Source of the DNA: Daucus carota subsp. sativus
Taxonomy: Eukaryota; Streptophyta; Magnoliopsida; Apiales; Apiaceae
NCBI RefSeq assembly: GCF_001625215.2
Contig: NC_030382.2
Location: forward strand, 47,333,364 to 47,397,363
Direction of reading: 5' to 3'
Length of the DNA stretch: 64,000 bases
The first letter of the stretch is position 1. The number at the start of each line of letters is the position of its first letter. Both the position numbers and the translations under genes were made by a program. Shown here piece after piece: positions 33,271 through 44,269 of this stretch. The notes under the pieces were generated by a model. The model was not told the DNA's origin. It worked only from the letters and a program-made list of their open reading frames with translations, and searched no databases.

Positions 33271-35193
33271 TCAAGTTGCAAGATTTTGCGAAACACAGTT
33301 ATACATCCCAAACCCATTTGAAAATGCCCAATTCTGTTTATAACCCATATAACAAACCAGTCTAAAAGTCCCTCTCTACCAACTAGTTTAGCTCCAGAGT
33401 CTCAATTCTTGAAAAACTACCCCATTATCACTACACACAAACACCTTCACAAGCAAACATTCCAGCTCCAAAACACTCTCTCAAACAAACCCTCAAATAT
33501 ATCTTGTTCAATCTGGTAAAAATGCAACCTTTAGCTCTGAACCAGCTCAAGAGTCAACCTTTCTTGCAAATTAACCAATCAAACAACCCCTATTTCACTG
33601 TAGCTTTTCAGTCATTCAAAACTGATAATGAAGACTCTTTCTTTTCAGAAATAATTGAATAAAATAGGCAATGTAAATGTTAATTTGACCAATATTTAAC
33701 AAACAAACCCCCAGATGAATAAGCTTCCAATTTAGCACCCCCAAACCCCAGAAAAAGATCGTAAATATTCAATGGAGGTCTTCTAAATTGGAAGGGTTTA
33801 TACAATAAATGAACAATGAAAATTAAATTAAAAATAAAAAGAAGAGAGAAATGAAGGTAGAGAAAAAGAGAAATTTAAAAATAAATATGAGATTATATAT
33901 CTATATATTGTGTATGTAATGATATATAAATCTGCAAGGAAGGATGATTCTTAACGTGGGCACCTCTCTTCCCTTTCCAGTTTCTCCTTGTTCTTGTTCC
34001 TGTTCCGTATGAATGGACCCCTTGTTTATTGAACCCACTGCCACGTCATCCTCTGCATGTTTTGGGAGTTTTGTGAAAGAGATAGTTTTCTCAATTATTC
34101 TTTTCTTGTTTTAAGTTTTATTAAATTTGCTAAAAAGTGCAATGCTGTTTTATTGGAATTTTGCTGTCACGGGTCTACACTCTACACTTCTTTGAAGTAT
34201 ACGTATAACATTCTCAGGGAATACTTTGTAACCAAAAAATCTGTTCATGTATAATTTGCCAGGTTCCGAAAATCATTCGTCCGATTTATATCCGATTAAT
34301 TATTATATTTTTTAAAATATTATGAATATGTTAAACTAATATTATAAAATATCTAGTTTTTAATCAATTTTATTATAATAGTTGTATTTATTATTTTAAA
34401 TAGACTTGTTTGTTTGTGTAGACCTGTATTCAATTATTATAACCAATTTATTATAATACAATAAATATATCTAATATAAGTTATTGTTTTGTTTTAATTG
34501 GACCATGAATTGTTAATAATATATATGCTTTTTCCGTTTCATAATTTTATTTTATTTGAATGAATATTAAGGGGTAGTAAATGACCTCGATCCAAGAAAA
34601 AAACATTCTCCCTAAAAGAAAGAAAGATAAAATTATTTAAATTATATAGGATATGTATAATAGTAATTTGTTTGAGAAAAAGCAACAGAAGAACTTCTTT
34701 TTGGGTATTTGTTGGACCCACCGTCACTTCAAAACCCAATTTGTTGAAGGAATGAGATACGAGACGGACTAAAAAGTGTGCATATGTGGCCCATATTGTC
34801 GGCTGCTTGGTTGGCTTTTATGGTCCATTGTCATTTGTCAATTCTAGTTTTGCAAGATGCTTATGAAAATCATGCTGAATATACACACTCTAATTTCACA
34901 AAGTGAAAGGAGTACTTATTTATCCGTCAAAAAAGAACAGGAAGATAAATAAAGGGAGCGCTTTTACTATGTTTGCAAAGACTTGCGAGAGGCCTGAAAA
35001 GACGTGGAAAAGTGGCGGAAATATTTTTATTTATATTTATTTTTCCTTGGGTCTGCACCGTAAGAGATAAGATCAAGTTGAATTGGGCTCATAATGTGTA
35101 AGGATTTGAGTGCTTTGACAGGAGGAATGCAGGATTAGTATAGCCAGTTTAGTTTTTGTTTTGGTTTATACTCCCTGCGTATCATTTTATGTA
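33271..35193. other. Intergenic: PRAF 5' UTR/promoter and spacer
   Basis: The first 600 bases carry pyrimidine-rich (minus-strand view: purine-rich) leader-like sequence and an AT-rich stretch near 33.9 kb that may hold the PRAF core promoter. The rest is AT-rich spacer; I see no gene. A lone Stowaway-like left end (ctccctgcgtatcatttta at 35171) has no partner and is interrupted by the foldback element. Confidence 0.45.
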
Positions 35194-35202
35194 TCATTTT
35201 AT

Positions 35203-35757
35203 GGGTTAATTATCAAGTTAATCACTGAAGTGGGCTTAAAGTATCAAATTGGTCACTGAACTCAAAACAGTATCAAGATGGTCACTGAAGTGACCATAAA
35301 TATCAAACAGGTACCTTGAAATATAAGTTCAAGCACTAAAAATATTATTTATAAAATTTTACACATTATTTTTGAATGTTACCTAAACCAACTAAAAAGT
35401 TATGACTTCTAATATTTATGATAATATATTTAGATTTTATCAAGTTTATTTATTATTTTATTTTTAATTAAAACAAAGAAAATAAGTATATAATAAACTA
35501 TAAATAATAAATAAACTTGATAAAATATAAATATATTATTTTAAATTCTAGAAGTCATAACCTTTTAGTTGGTTGTGGTAACATTTAAAAATAATGTGTA
35601 AAACTTTATAAATAATATTTTTACTGCTTAAACTTATATTTCAAGATACATGTTTGATATTTATAGCCACTTCAGTGACCATCTTGATACCGTTTTGAGT
35701 TCAGTGACCAACTTGATACATTAAGCCCACTTCAGTGACCAATTTGATAATTAACCC
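35203..35757. mobile_element. Foldback element, Mutator-like (MULE) MITE
   Basis: Nearly the whole 555-bp element is one inverted repeat: the left arm from gggttaattatcaagtt pairs with the right arm ending ttgataattaaccc, through words such as ggtcactgaactcaaaac / gttttgagttcagtgacc. Arms are about 260 bases with a short AT-rich centre. A 9-base flanking duplication with one mismatch (tcattttat 35194-35202, tcgttttat 35758-35766) fits Mutator-type insertion. Transcription in either direction would give a long hairpin RNA. No transposase. Confidence 0.88.
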
Positions 35758-35939
35758 TCGTTTTATGTGACCCAAATATTCTAAAACGTCCAAAAAAGAA
35801 TAAATCCATCATTATATATTTATTATTTTTGAACACTACTTTTCACTATTACACTCACTATCTCTCTATTTTATACTCTCTTTTTATTAAATAAACACTA
35901 TTACACCCATTAATTTCCACCACTATCTCAAATCTATTA

Positions 35940-36174
35940 CTCTCTCCATTCCAAAATAATAGTTGCTTTGACTTTTTGCACGTATTTTGAGGTGCATAAA
36001 AAATATATTTCTAAATATTATTTTTCAAATTTTCTTTTTTTGAATAAAAATAGAGATGTTACTCTTTTATTCAGAAAAGGAAAAATTCAAAAATTATGTA
36101 TAGAAGTATGTTTTTTTTACACCTCAGACTACATAGACAAAGTCAAAGCGACTGTTATTTTGGAATGAAGGGAG
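35940..36174. mobile_element. Stowaway MITE
   Basis: Ends ctctctccattccaaaataa and ttattttggaatgaagggag are inverted, flanked by TA at 35938-35939 and 36175-36176. The inner arms are also paired (gttgctttgacttt / aaagtcaaagcgac). The element is 235 bp and non-coding. Confidence 0.9.
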
Positions 36175-36388
36175 TATTAAATATTGATATGTCCCAACAC
36201 TTTACCCACTTTTCAACTAAACTTACTACTTTTATTAATCTCCGTGAAAGTCAAATCAGCTCACTTTTTTAAAATGTGAGTTTTTAGGCGTTGGAATTTT
36301 GTTTTTTCATTTAAGTAATGATAATTTAGAGATAATCAAAAAAATATAAGCAAAATATTATATTTCTCAATGTATTAAAAATTATATT

Positions 36389-36427
<39 letters not shown>

Positions 36428-38637
36428 AAAAATATTATTTTATAGAAATAAAAGACACTAGAATTAATGATTGATTCTTGAATGACACATATTTGAAATT
36501 TTTAAATGATATGGAATAAAAGACGACTATGCGTTGTATTGTAGTATGAAATGATAGTTTTTTCAGTATTGGATGTTTTTTCTTTAGAAATTATATCCAA
36601 GTATTTTAATACTAATTATTTATATATTAATTTGTTAAGATACGATATAAAGTAATCAAGGTCGTGTGCGATCCGGTGTAAATTATGTGTCCCAATACGA
36701 GTTTTATATAATTTGTTTGAAAGAATGATTTATGAGAAGTGTTTAGTTATCCTCCCCCGATAAAAATCAGTCTCACGGATAGAGTTGTCAACTGGAGATT
36801 GATTTTGACGTGGTCTTGTGGAAATAAGATCTGGGCGGGGCTTATTGGAGCGGATTGAAGTTCTTGGATGTGCCCAATACTGGTTGAGACTGAGGAGTGA
36901 GGAACTGAGGATACATCCTTTTGGGATTTTAAATACTTTTTTTTCATAATATTCAAATGTATGTAATTGAGATTTTGGAAAATATATCAAAATCTTTTGA
37001 AATATCAAACTAAAATTTTATGCTATATTATAAATTTGAGATTATACTTAAAAATCATAAGTTATCCAATTAAGATTAAATTTGATGGTGTTCAAATACT
37101 GACGGATTGTTTTATAATTGATAAAATAATGAATTTTGTGAATTATTCAGTATATTTATGTTTTTCAAAATCTCAGTATAATTCATGTGATTTTGAAACA
37201 TTTTACTTAAATTCTAAAAACTTTAAATCAACTCTACTATATTTTATCTATAATCAACATAAAATTAAATTCAAATACGATCTATTATTATCCATAAAGT
37301 ATATATAAAATATTAAAATCTCAGTTGAATACATTCCATTGATATGATTTTAGTGAGTCTCGATTCAATGCTGGAAATGTAGAAGGGTTCATTTCATCAT
37401 TTACGCACATATATAAGCAATCTAGGTTCTTAGATGAGTTTATTATTATGACTCACTATAAGTCATCAAACACAATTAGGGTACACCTTCTCGTTCATAA
37501 TTTCTTGTTTTCTAATTTGTTCCTTCAGGTCAATCGATGAGGTTGTCGTCTCAAAAATGAATTGGTATAATTAAATTTTTGTTTGTATTTATAAAGATCC
37601 AAACGTGATAAACTTACGAAATCCGGACAGTGTAACATTGCGAGCGGGGTAAAACTTTGATATCACGTGCAACATCCCAAACTCACAATTAAAAACATAC
37701 TAAACCCAATAATTCATCACATGTCGGGGCAAAAATGTTAACATATATGCATTAGTTCTTCACTTATGCAGCTCCGAACACTCATTTTCTTACTAAAGTG
37801 AGATATACGAATAAAGTCCTAAATATCATGTTCAAAACTCAATATTGATAACTATTTTCCAAAAATTGTTAAAATTACTTTGTATTGTGTTTTCAATTTT
37901 AAAACACTGATTCGAAATTAGATTTTCTAGCTCAAGCCACTATATGATCTAACATCTTATGGTGACATTTGAAAATATAATACAAACTAACATTTTAAAA
38001 TAATATTTATGATCATTTTCTGTAAGTGTGGTATTTAAGATATCCCATCCCCGTTTTGCGAGTCATTTCTAGTAACTGTGGTGCATCGAATGTTGTTTTG
38101 TCTCGTGCCATCAGTCTATCACTGAGTCATGGAAGGACAAATTCCATATGCGACTCTTTAATCTTTATCAATATCACCACTACAATACTTGATGGAAACC
38201 ACAACAAAGAAGTGTACAAATTAATCCTCGGTAGAAGAAGGGATTTGGAAAAACTCAGTTGAGTTTATAAACTGGAAATTTTAAAAATTAATTTAAGAAA
38301 ACGCAAAAAATAATAATAAAGTTTTAGTATAAGGCTGAATTTGAAAAAAATGAGTTGGTTAAATAAATTGCATCAAAAAACAAAAATGATTTTTTAACAA
38401 AGTGAAAAAAGGATACCTAACAAATTTAAATTGAGGTTGGGGAAAAAAAACCAAAATCACAGAGAGGTGTTGAATTGGATTAACCCCATCTCTCTCCTGC
38501 CCCAAAAGCAAAAACATACATAGATTTGATTTGAAGAAACTACAAGGAGATGTACTAGTTTGATAACCCCAATTCAGGGTCTTCTTTATTCACAATCTTA
38601 CTCTTATTCCCTCATAAACCCCCCATTTTTCATTTTC
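36175..38637. other. Intergenic upstream of CUL3
   Basis: AT-rich spacer with a (AT)n tract at about 36393-36424. A GC-richer patch at about 36750-36910 is unidentified. Short open frames near 36.7-38.3 kb show no family signal. The last 200 bases belong to the CUL3 promoter. Confidence 0.4.
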
Positions 38638-38646
38638 AAACCCTAA
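38638..38646 (+). promoter_or_regulatory. Telo-box before CUL3
   Basis: Exact aaaccctaa, a plant element common in promoters of growth-related genes, 285 bases before the ATG and directly before the GA-rich leader. It is a known motif in this position; its activity here is inferred. Confidence 0.5.
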
Positions 38647-38659
38647 CCTCTTTCCCATT

Positions 38660-38709
38660 GAGAGAGAGAGAGAGAGGGGACAGAGAGAGGGAGGGAGGGA
38701 GAGAGAGAG
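38660..38709 (+). repeat. GA-rich microsatellite in the CUL3 leader
   Basis: About 50 bases of GA and GGGA repeats just upstream of or inside the CUL3 5' UTR. In plants such tracts are bound by BASIC PENTACYSTEINE factors and are prone to length change. A leader intron probably lies between about 38795 and the acceptor tgtgtag ending 38910. Confidence 0.7.
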
Positions 38710-38930
38710 GCGTTGTTCTATCAATTCAATTCAGATCAATTCTGTAACGGAAGAATTGCGCTTATTGAATCAAGGGTTTAGCTGCTCAGAGTCTTGCAAG
38801 TATAGATTATATTCAGAGCCCTAATTTGTTTTTTTATAACTATATATATGCACGCGGAACAGAAACTGTTTGTTTTTTTATTTTTTATTTTGTGTGTGTG
38901 ATATGTGTAGGTTAAATCAGACTTAGAGAG

Positions 38931-41900
38931 ATGAGTAACAATAATAATCAGAAGAAGAGGGTTTTTCAAATCGAGGCGTTTAAGCACAAAGTGGTGGTTG
39001 ATCCTAAGTATGCCGATAAGACGTGGAAGATTTTGGAGCATGCCATTAATGAGATTTATAATCATAATGCTAGCGGTCTTAGTTTCGAGGAGCTTTATAG
39101 GTATGCTCTCTGACGATCCTCCTTATGCCCTTTTATTGCTTGCGGTTTTGTGCATATTGGAATTAATAATTTGCATTTTGTGTGGTTTTTTTATAGGTTT
39201 ACATCATCTTGATATTCAGTTTCTTGTTGTCTTGTGATTAGGATTGTTGGAAAAATTGTTCATGTGCTTTTGGTTGTCGTTTGATAGGTCATACATTTTG
39301 ATGTGCCCTTTGTGTAGCTTGATGAACTGTAATTGCACTTGCATTAGTTGCTTATATGCTGTTGGTTGACATTGTAAAGTGTATTTCACACTCGTCCAAG
39401 TGTTTAAAGATATATGTGCACTGCACCTAATGTTGTGAAATCATTACGGGGGTGTTTGGTTTATGGTTAATGAGCCCGGTTAACGGGAATCGGAACCTCA
39501 ATCCCATGCATAAGTGTTTGGATTAGTTATTTGATTGTATGGAACGGGAACCCTAATCTTTTTAGGTGGTTAAATCATACCTTCCCATCCCTTGGCTTTC
39601 CGTACCATTCCCATTCCCGTTAACCCCCATCCCCATTCCTGATTACCATTCCAACCTTAATCCAAACGCTCCCTATGTCAACAAAGAACTGCCTATGGGA
39701 TTATAACAAGAATAACAACTGATTTTTGATTTGAAAATAACTTATCCATTTTACTTTGAAGATAGAGCTCTTTTTTAGTTTAGTATTTATTTAAACATGT
39801 ATGTTAGTCACTGAATACCATTTAACTATATCCAATACAGGCAGCTAAAGATAATTCCAAAAGTAAATACTCCTTTCTGGACTCCCATTCAATTATTATC
39901 ACATGTGAACAATAATGTTGTTTTAAATTTAATAAAATTAATTATTTAGACTATACCCAATTTTTTGATGGATCGAACAAGTGTAGACTAGGTTGATCTT
40001 GTTGTTGGTTTTTGAATTTTTTGCTGGATAAAACTATGTCCAGCTTCTCTATCTAACAAATTTAAGTTTCTGAACTTGACCCCATGAAAACTGAGAACTT
40101 AAAGTGAGCAGTACTAGATGTGTTCCATATGCTCACTGCCATCAATTTTAAAATTTCCTTGATATTATGCTTGAACTGACATAATATGGCTGAAGGGACA
40201 AAACTCAAAAGAAAGATAGCTTCACAATAGCAAAGATTTAGGCGTTATGAATTTTAGATAAATGCACTAGTACAGAATTAGTTCAGCAACTTTTACAAAG
40301 AGAGCAACCCAATCTTCCATATCCAGTCAATTAGTGAACGAATTTGGCTGACACTTTCTATGACTGTCTCAAAGAGTTTCAATTACTCTCTGTCTGGTAA
40401 ATTGTTTATCCAGATGCAGGTCCTGCTACTTAAAATGGAATGTTTCCATTAAACAGTAATGTCAGGACTTGTTCTTCAGTCAATGTGGATCACTGGCGTG
40501 ATATGTACCTGATGGCTGATGGTCTGGCACCTCGTGCTGGATAACGTGTTTAACTTGAGATGTACTCAAAAAATTTCTTTGACCCGCTTATGGGTTTTGT
40601 AGTTTGGTTTGGTAGGTAGTTATAGGTTTCTGTCTTTTCATGCTTGATAAAGAATGAACCAAGGAATAAAACAATAACCTGAGTTTTATGCACAAGGGTT
40701 TTTTCTTTACTTGAGAAGATATACAAATCTGTTTAGAAGTCTTCACAGGTTCGAAATTTTTAGTTCTCTTACATTCTACTCTGTATATTTGGTTTCACAT
40801 ACACCATGCATGCTATTTAGCCTCCATTGCGTATATCGTTTTTCGAAAATAATATGTAACTGTTGAGAATCTAGTTTCTTGCAGATTGCATACACAAAAT
40901 GTTACTATCTGTTTGTTCCTTTGCTTTTTGTTTTTCTGCCATTGTTTGTATTCTTTGTTTACTCAGTCTGCAGTCAGATGTTCTATTCACTTTGCACTCT
41001 CTTAAGGTATTGAAAACTTTTTAAAGTTTTTTAGGCTCGTTTATGCAGTAGTTGGTAATAGGTATTCTATATTAAGCAAAAAACGTTTTTTTTTTAATTA
41101 TGTTTTCTTTTTTGTTGTAGAAATGCCTATAATATGGTGTTGCACAAATTTGGGGAGAAGCTGTATTCAGGGTTAGTGTCAACAATGACTTACCACCTAA
41201 ATGAGACTTCAAGATGTATAGAAGCTGCCCAAGGTGCCTTGTTTCTGGAAGAACTTAACAGGAAATGGACTGATCATAACAAAGCATTGGAGATGATCCG
41301 TGACATTCTGATGTACATGGACAGGACTTATATTCCAAGTAACCGTAAAACCCCTGTTCATGAGCTTGGCTTGAACCTTTGGAGGGACATCGTGGTACAC
41401 TCCCCTCAAATAGAGACAAGGCTTTCAAACACGCTTCTTGAACTTATACTCAGAGAAAGAACTGCTGAAGTTATAAACCGGGGTTTGATGAGGAGCATCA
41501 TTAAGATGTTGATGGATCTGGGACCTTCAGTTTACCAGGAACAATTTGAGAAGCCTTTTCTTGAATTGTCAGCTGAATTCTACAGGTGTGAGTCACAAAA
41601 GTTTATCGAGTCCTGTGACTGTGGGCACTACCTAAAGAAAGCTGAGAAACGTCTGAACGAAGAAATCGAGCGGGTATCTAACTATCTGGATACAAAGAGT
41701 GAAATCAGGATAACTAATGTTGTGGAGAAGGAGATGATTGCAAACCATATGCTTAGATTAGTCAATATGGAGAATTCAGGTTTAGTGAGCATGCTTCTTG
41801 ATGATAAGTACGAAGACTTGGGAAGAATGTACAGTTTATTCCGCCGGGTTCCGAATGGTCTCTCAACAGTAAGGGATGTGATGACATCTCACCTTAGAGA

Positions 41901-43161
41901 AACTGGTAAACAGCTTGTAACTGATCCAGAAAAGGTGAAAGACCCTGTGGAGTTTGTCCAGTGCTTGTTGAATGAAAAAGATAAATATGATAAAATAATA
42001 AATGTGGCATTTAGCAATGACAAGACATTTCAAAATGCTTTAAATTCATCATTCGAGTTTTTCATTAATCTGAATTCTCGCTCTCCTGAGTTCATATCAT
42101 TGTTTGTTGATGATAAATTGCGGAAAGGTCTGAAAGGAGTCAGTGAGGAGGATGTTGAGATTGCTCTTGACAAGGTAATGATGCTCTTCCGATATTTACA
42201 GGAGAAAGATGTTTTCGAAAAATACTATAAGCAACACTTGGCTAAACGACTGTTGTCGGGAAAAACTATTTCTGATGATGCCGAGAGAAGTCTGATTGTT
42301 AAGCTCAAGACAGAATGTGGATACCAGTTCACGTCAAAATTAGAAGGAATGTTCACAGACATGAAAACTTCTCAAGATACAATGCAGGGGTTCTATGCTA
42401 CCCATGGCGCTGAGTTAGGAGACAGCCCTACATTAGCTGTCCAGGTTCTGACCACAGGGTCATGGCCTACCCAGCCAATTGTCACTTGCAACCTGCCAGC
42501 TGAAATGTCTTCTCTGTGCGAGAAGTTCCGTTCTTATTATCTAGGAACACATACAGGCCGGAGATTGACTTGGCAAACAAACATGGGCACAGCTGACTTA
42601 AAGGCAACCTTTGGCAAGGGGCAGAAGCATGAGCTAAATGTATCTACTTGTCAGATGTGTGTCCTCATGTTGTTTAATAATGCTGATCGGTATAGCTATA
42701 AAGAGATAGAGCAGGCTACTGAGATCCCTTCAGCAGATTTGAAGAGGTGCTTGCAGTCATTGGCATGTGTCAAGGGAAAGAATGTACTTCGAAAAGATCC
42801 AATGAGCAAGGATATCAGCGAGGAAGATGTATTTTTTGTAAATGACAACTTTACTAGCAAACTCTACAAGATAAAAATAGGAACAGTAGTTGCACAAAAG
42901 GAGTCAGAACCTGAAAAACAAGAAACAAGGCAAAGAGTGGAGGAGGACAGAAAACCTCAGATCGAGGCTGCAATAGTAAGAATCATGAAGTCAAGGAGAG
43001 TTCTGGATCATAACAATATTATTACTGAGGTCACGAAGCAGCTGCAGTCCAGATTCCTTGCGAACCCAGGAGAGATCAAGAAACGAATCGAGTCATTGAT
43101 TGAGCGTGAGTTTTTGGAGAGAGATGGCACAGACAGGCACTTGTACCGATATCTTGCTTGA
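38931..43161 (+). CDS. CUL3: Cullin-3, scaffold of BTB-type ubiquitin ligases
   Basis: Two coding exons, 38931-39100 and 41121-43161, joined in frame inside the Arg codon of ELYRNAYN. The product is 736 residues, close to Arabidopsis CUL3A/B (732), and the single-intron layout is the same. CUL3 bridges BTB-domain substrate receptors (N-terminal cullin repeats, about 1-380) and RBX1/E2 (C-terminal cullin homology domain) in CRL3 ligases, in cytosol and nucleus. Hallmarks: YMDRTYIPS and GLNLWRD early; LFRYLQEKDVFEKYYKQHLAKRLL mid-protein; neddylation region IVRIMKSRR with Lys at about 680; end LYRYLA. Near-identical to known plant CUL3 throughout. The ATG at 38931 gives MSNNNNQKKRVFQIEAFKH, matching the family. 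The promoter side holds a telo-box and a GA tract. Confidence 0.97.
39448..39673. mobile_element. Probable MITE in the CUL3 intron
   Basis: Ends gggggtgtttggttt and aatccaaacgctccc are inverted with few mismatches. Inside, ggttaacgggaat and attcccgttaaccc are also inverted. Length is 226 bp. No clear target-site duplication, so the superfamily (hAT or Harbinger) is open. The rest of the 2,020-base intron holds nothing recognisable. Confidence 0.65.
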
Positions 43162-43940
43162 AGATGGAACTTAGGGTATTCTTTGTTTTTCTGAATTACT
43201 CTTTCAACTTCACCATGTTTTATAGTGGGAGTATATTTGAATCTTAGCGAGTTCCAAAGGCTTAATCATATACATTGCTACCGCTAAGTTTCATGCTGCT
43301 GCTTCTGCTCCAGAGTCTGCCAAAATGAGAATAATAGTAACTTTAGCAGAATGAAATCATGTCTGTGATTACGATTAGATGTCTTTTTCTTAATATCATT
43401 GTTTGATTACAATATGCTGCATCGCGCATCATAAAATCCAAATATAAAGGTGTCTTGTATTGTACTGAGGTACTCAATTCCATTGTTGTTTAATTCAATT
43501 GTTTTGTTTCCTGTTTATGTCACTGCAAAACTATGCATAGGACAAACAAGCATATTGCCTTGGTAACTTTTGCTGGAAATTTGGAGTGAAGCTGAACCCT
43601 CAAGTGTTTAAGGTTTGACAAGAAGAAAAGAGCTGCATGAGAATAAGATAGATAATTAAGAATAGATAATGACTACGTAATACGTATTATTCCAAGAAGC
43701 CAGATTAGAGTTTTATACAAAAGAAAACTAAAACTCCGGAAAGTTGGCGGTTATTTGCTTCATGACTATGCTTAGATATGGTGTTCGATCTTGTGTTGTA
43801 AATTTTATGAAATATGTGCAAATGAAAAATAGTTTTTGAAATAAAACAAAATGTGTCATTTTCTAAGATAAAACTAAACACCTCTCATCAGATCCATATA
43901 TAAATATTTATACTTTTGTAAGCACAATATTTTGTTGAGA
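43162..43940. other. CUL3 3' UTR and spacer
   Basis: The 3' UTR probably takes the first 300 to 400 bases. No further gene is seen before the A-rich repeat and the tRNA. Confidence 0.5.
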
Positions 43941-43949
43941 AAGATATGT

Positions 43950-44040
43950 TAAAAAAAAAGTGCAGAAAAGTAAAAAAAAAAAAAAAAGTGCAGAAAAGTA
44001 AAAAAAAAAAAAAGTGCAGAAAATTAAAAAAAGAAAAAGA
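43950..44040. repeat. A-rich short tandem repeat beside the tRNA
   Basis: Three imperfect copies of gtgcagaaaagt spaced by runs of A (about 43961, 43988, 44013), then aaaaagaaaaagaaaaag. On the minus strand the nearest part supplies T-runs just after the tRNA, which would stop RNA polymerase III. Confidence 0.75.
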
Positions 44041-44047
44041 AAAAGAG

Positions 44048-44121
44048 CGACCACAGTGGGAGTCGAACCCACGACCTTCTGATCCGAAGTCAGACGCGCT
44101 AATCCACTGCGCTATGCGGTC
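44048..44121 (-). tRNA. tRNA-Arg (anticodon UCG)
   Basis: Minus-strand cloverleaf of 74 nt. Acceptor stem GACCGCA pairs with TGTGGTC, with discriminator G. The A box TAGCGCAGTGG, anticodon arm TCTGA-CTTCGGA-TCAGA (anticodon TCG, reading CGA) and T arm GTGGG-TTCGACT-CCCAC with the B box are all present. No intron. T-runs follow within about 3 bases (complement of aaaaagaaaaagag). It lies alone between CUL3 and HGH1 on the strand opposite to both. All stems look intact, so it is probably functional. Confidence 0.96.
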
Positions 44122-44269
44122 ATATTATTTTAAATTCTCTAAACTAGTTTTATAAAGTGGAAAATTAAAGGTATATTTATATATTCCACAGTTCCACACC
44201 ATAACTTTCCCAGGCTTGGCAGTTTAGCTAGCAGTCTTGTATCTCTCAGACCTCCGCACAGTAAGAAGA

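Noticed and set aside
36393-36424. AT dinucleotide tract considered as an origin or hairpin element
   Set aside because: It is a plain microsatellite with no inverted arms.
38026-38262. 78-codon frame upstream of CUL3
   Set aside because: No domain, no splice context and no promoter signal.
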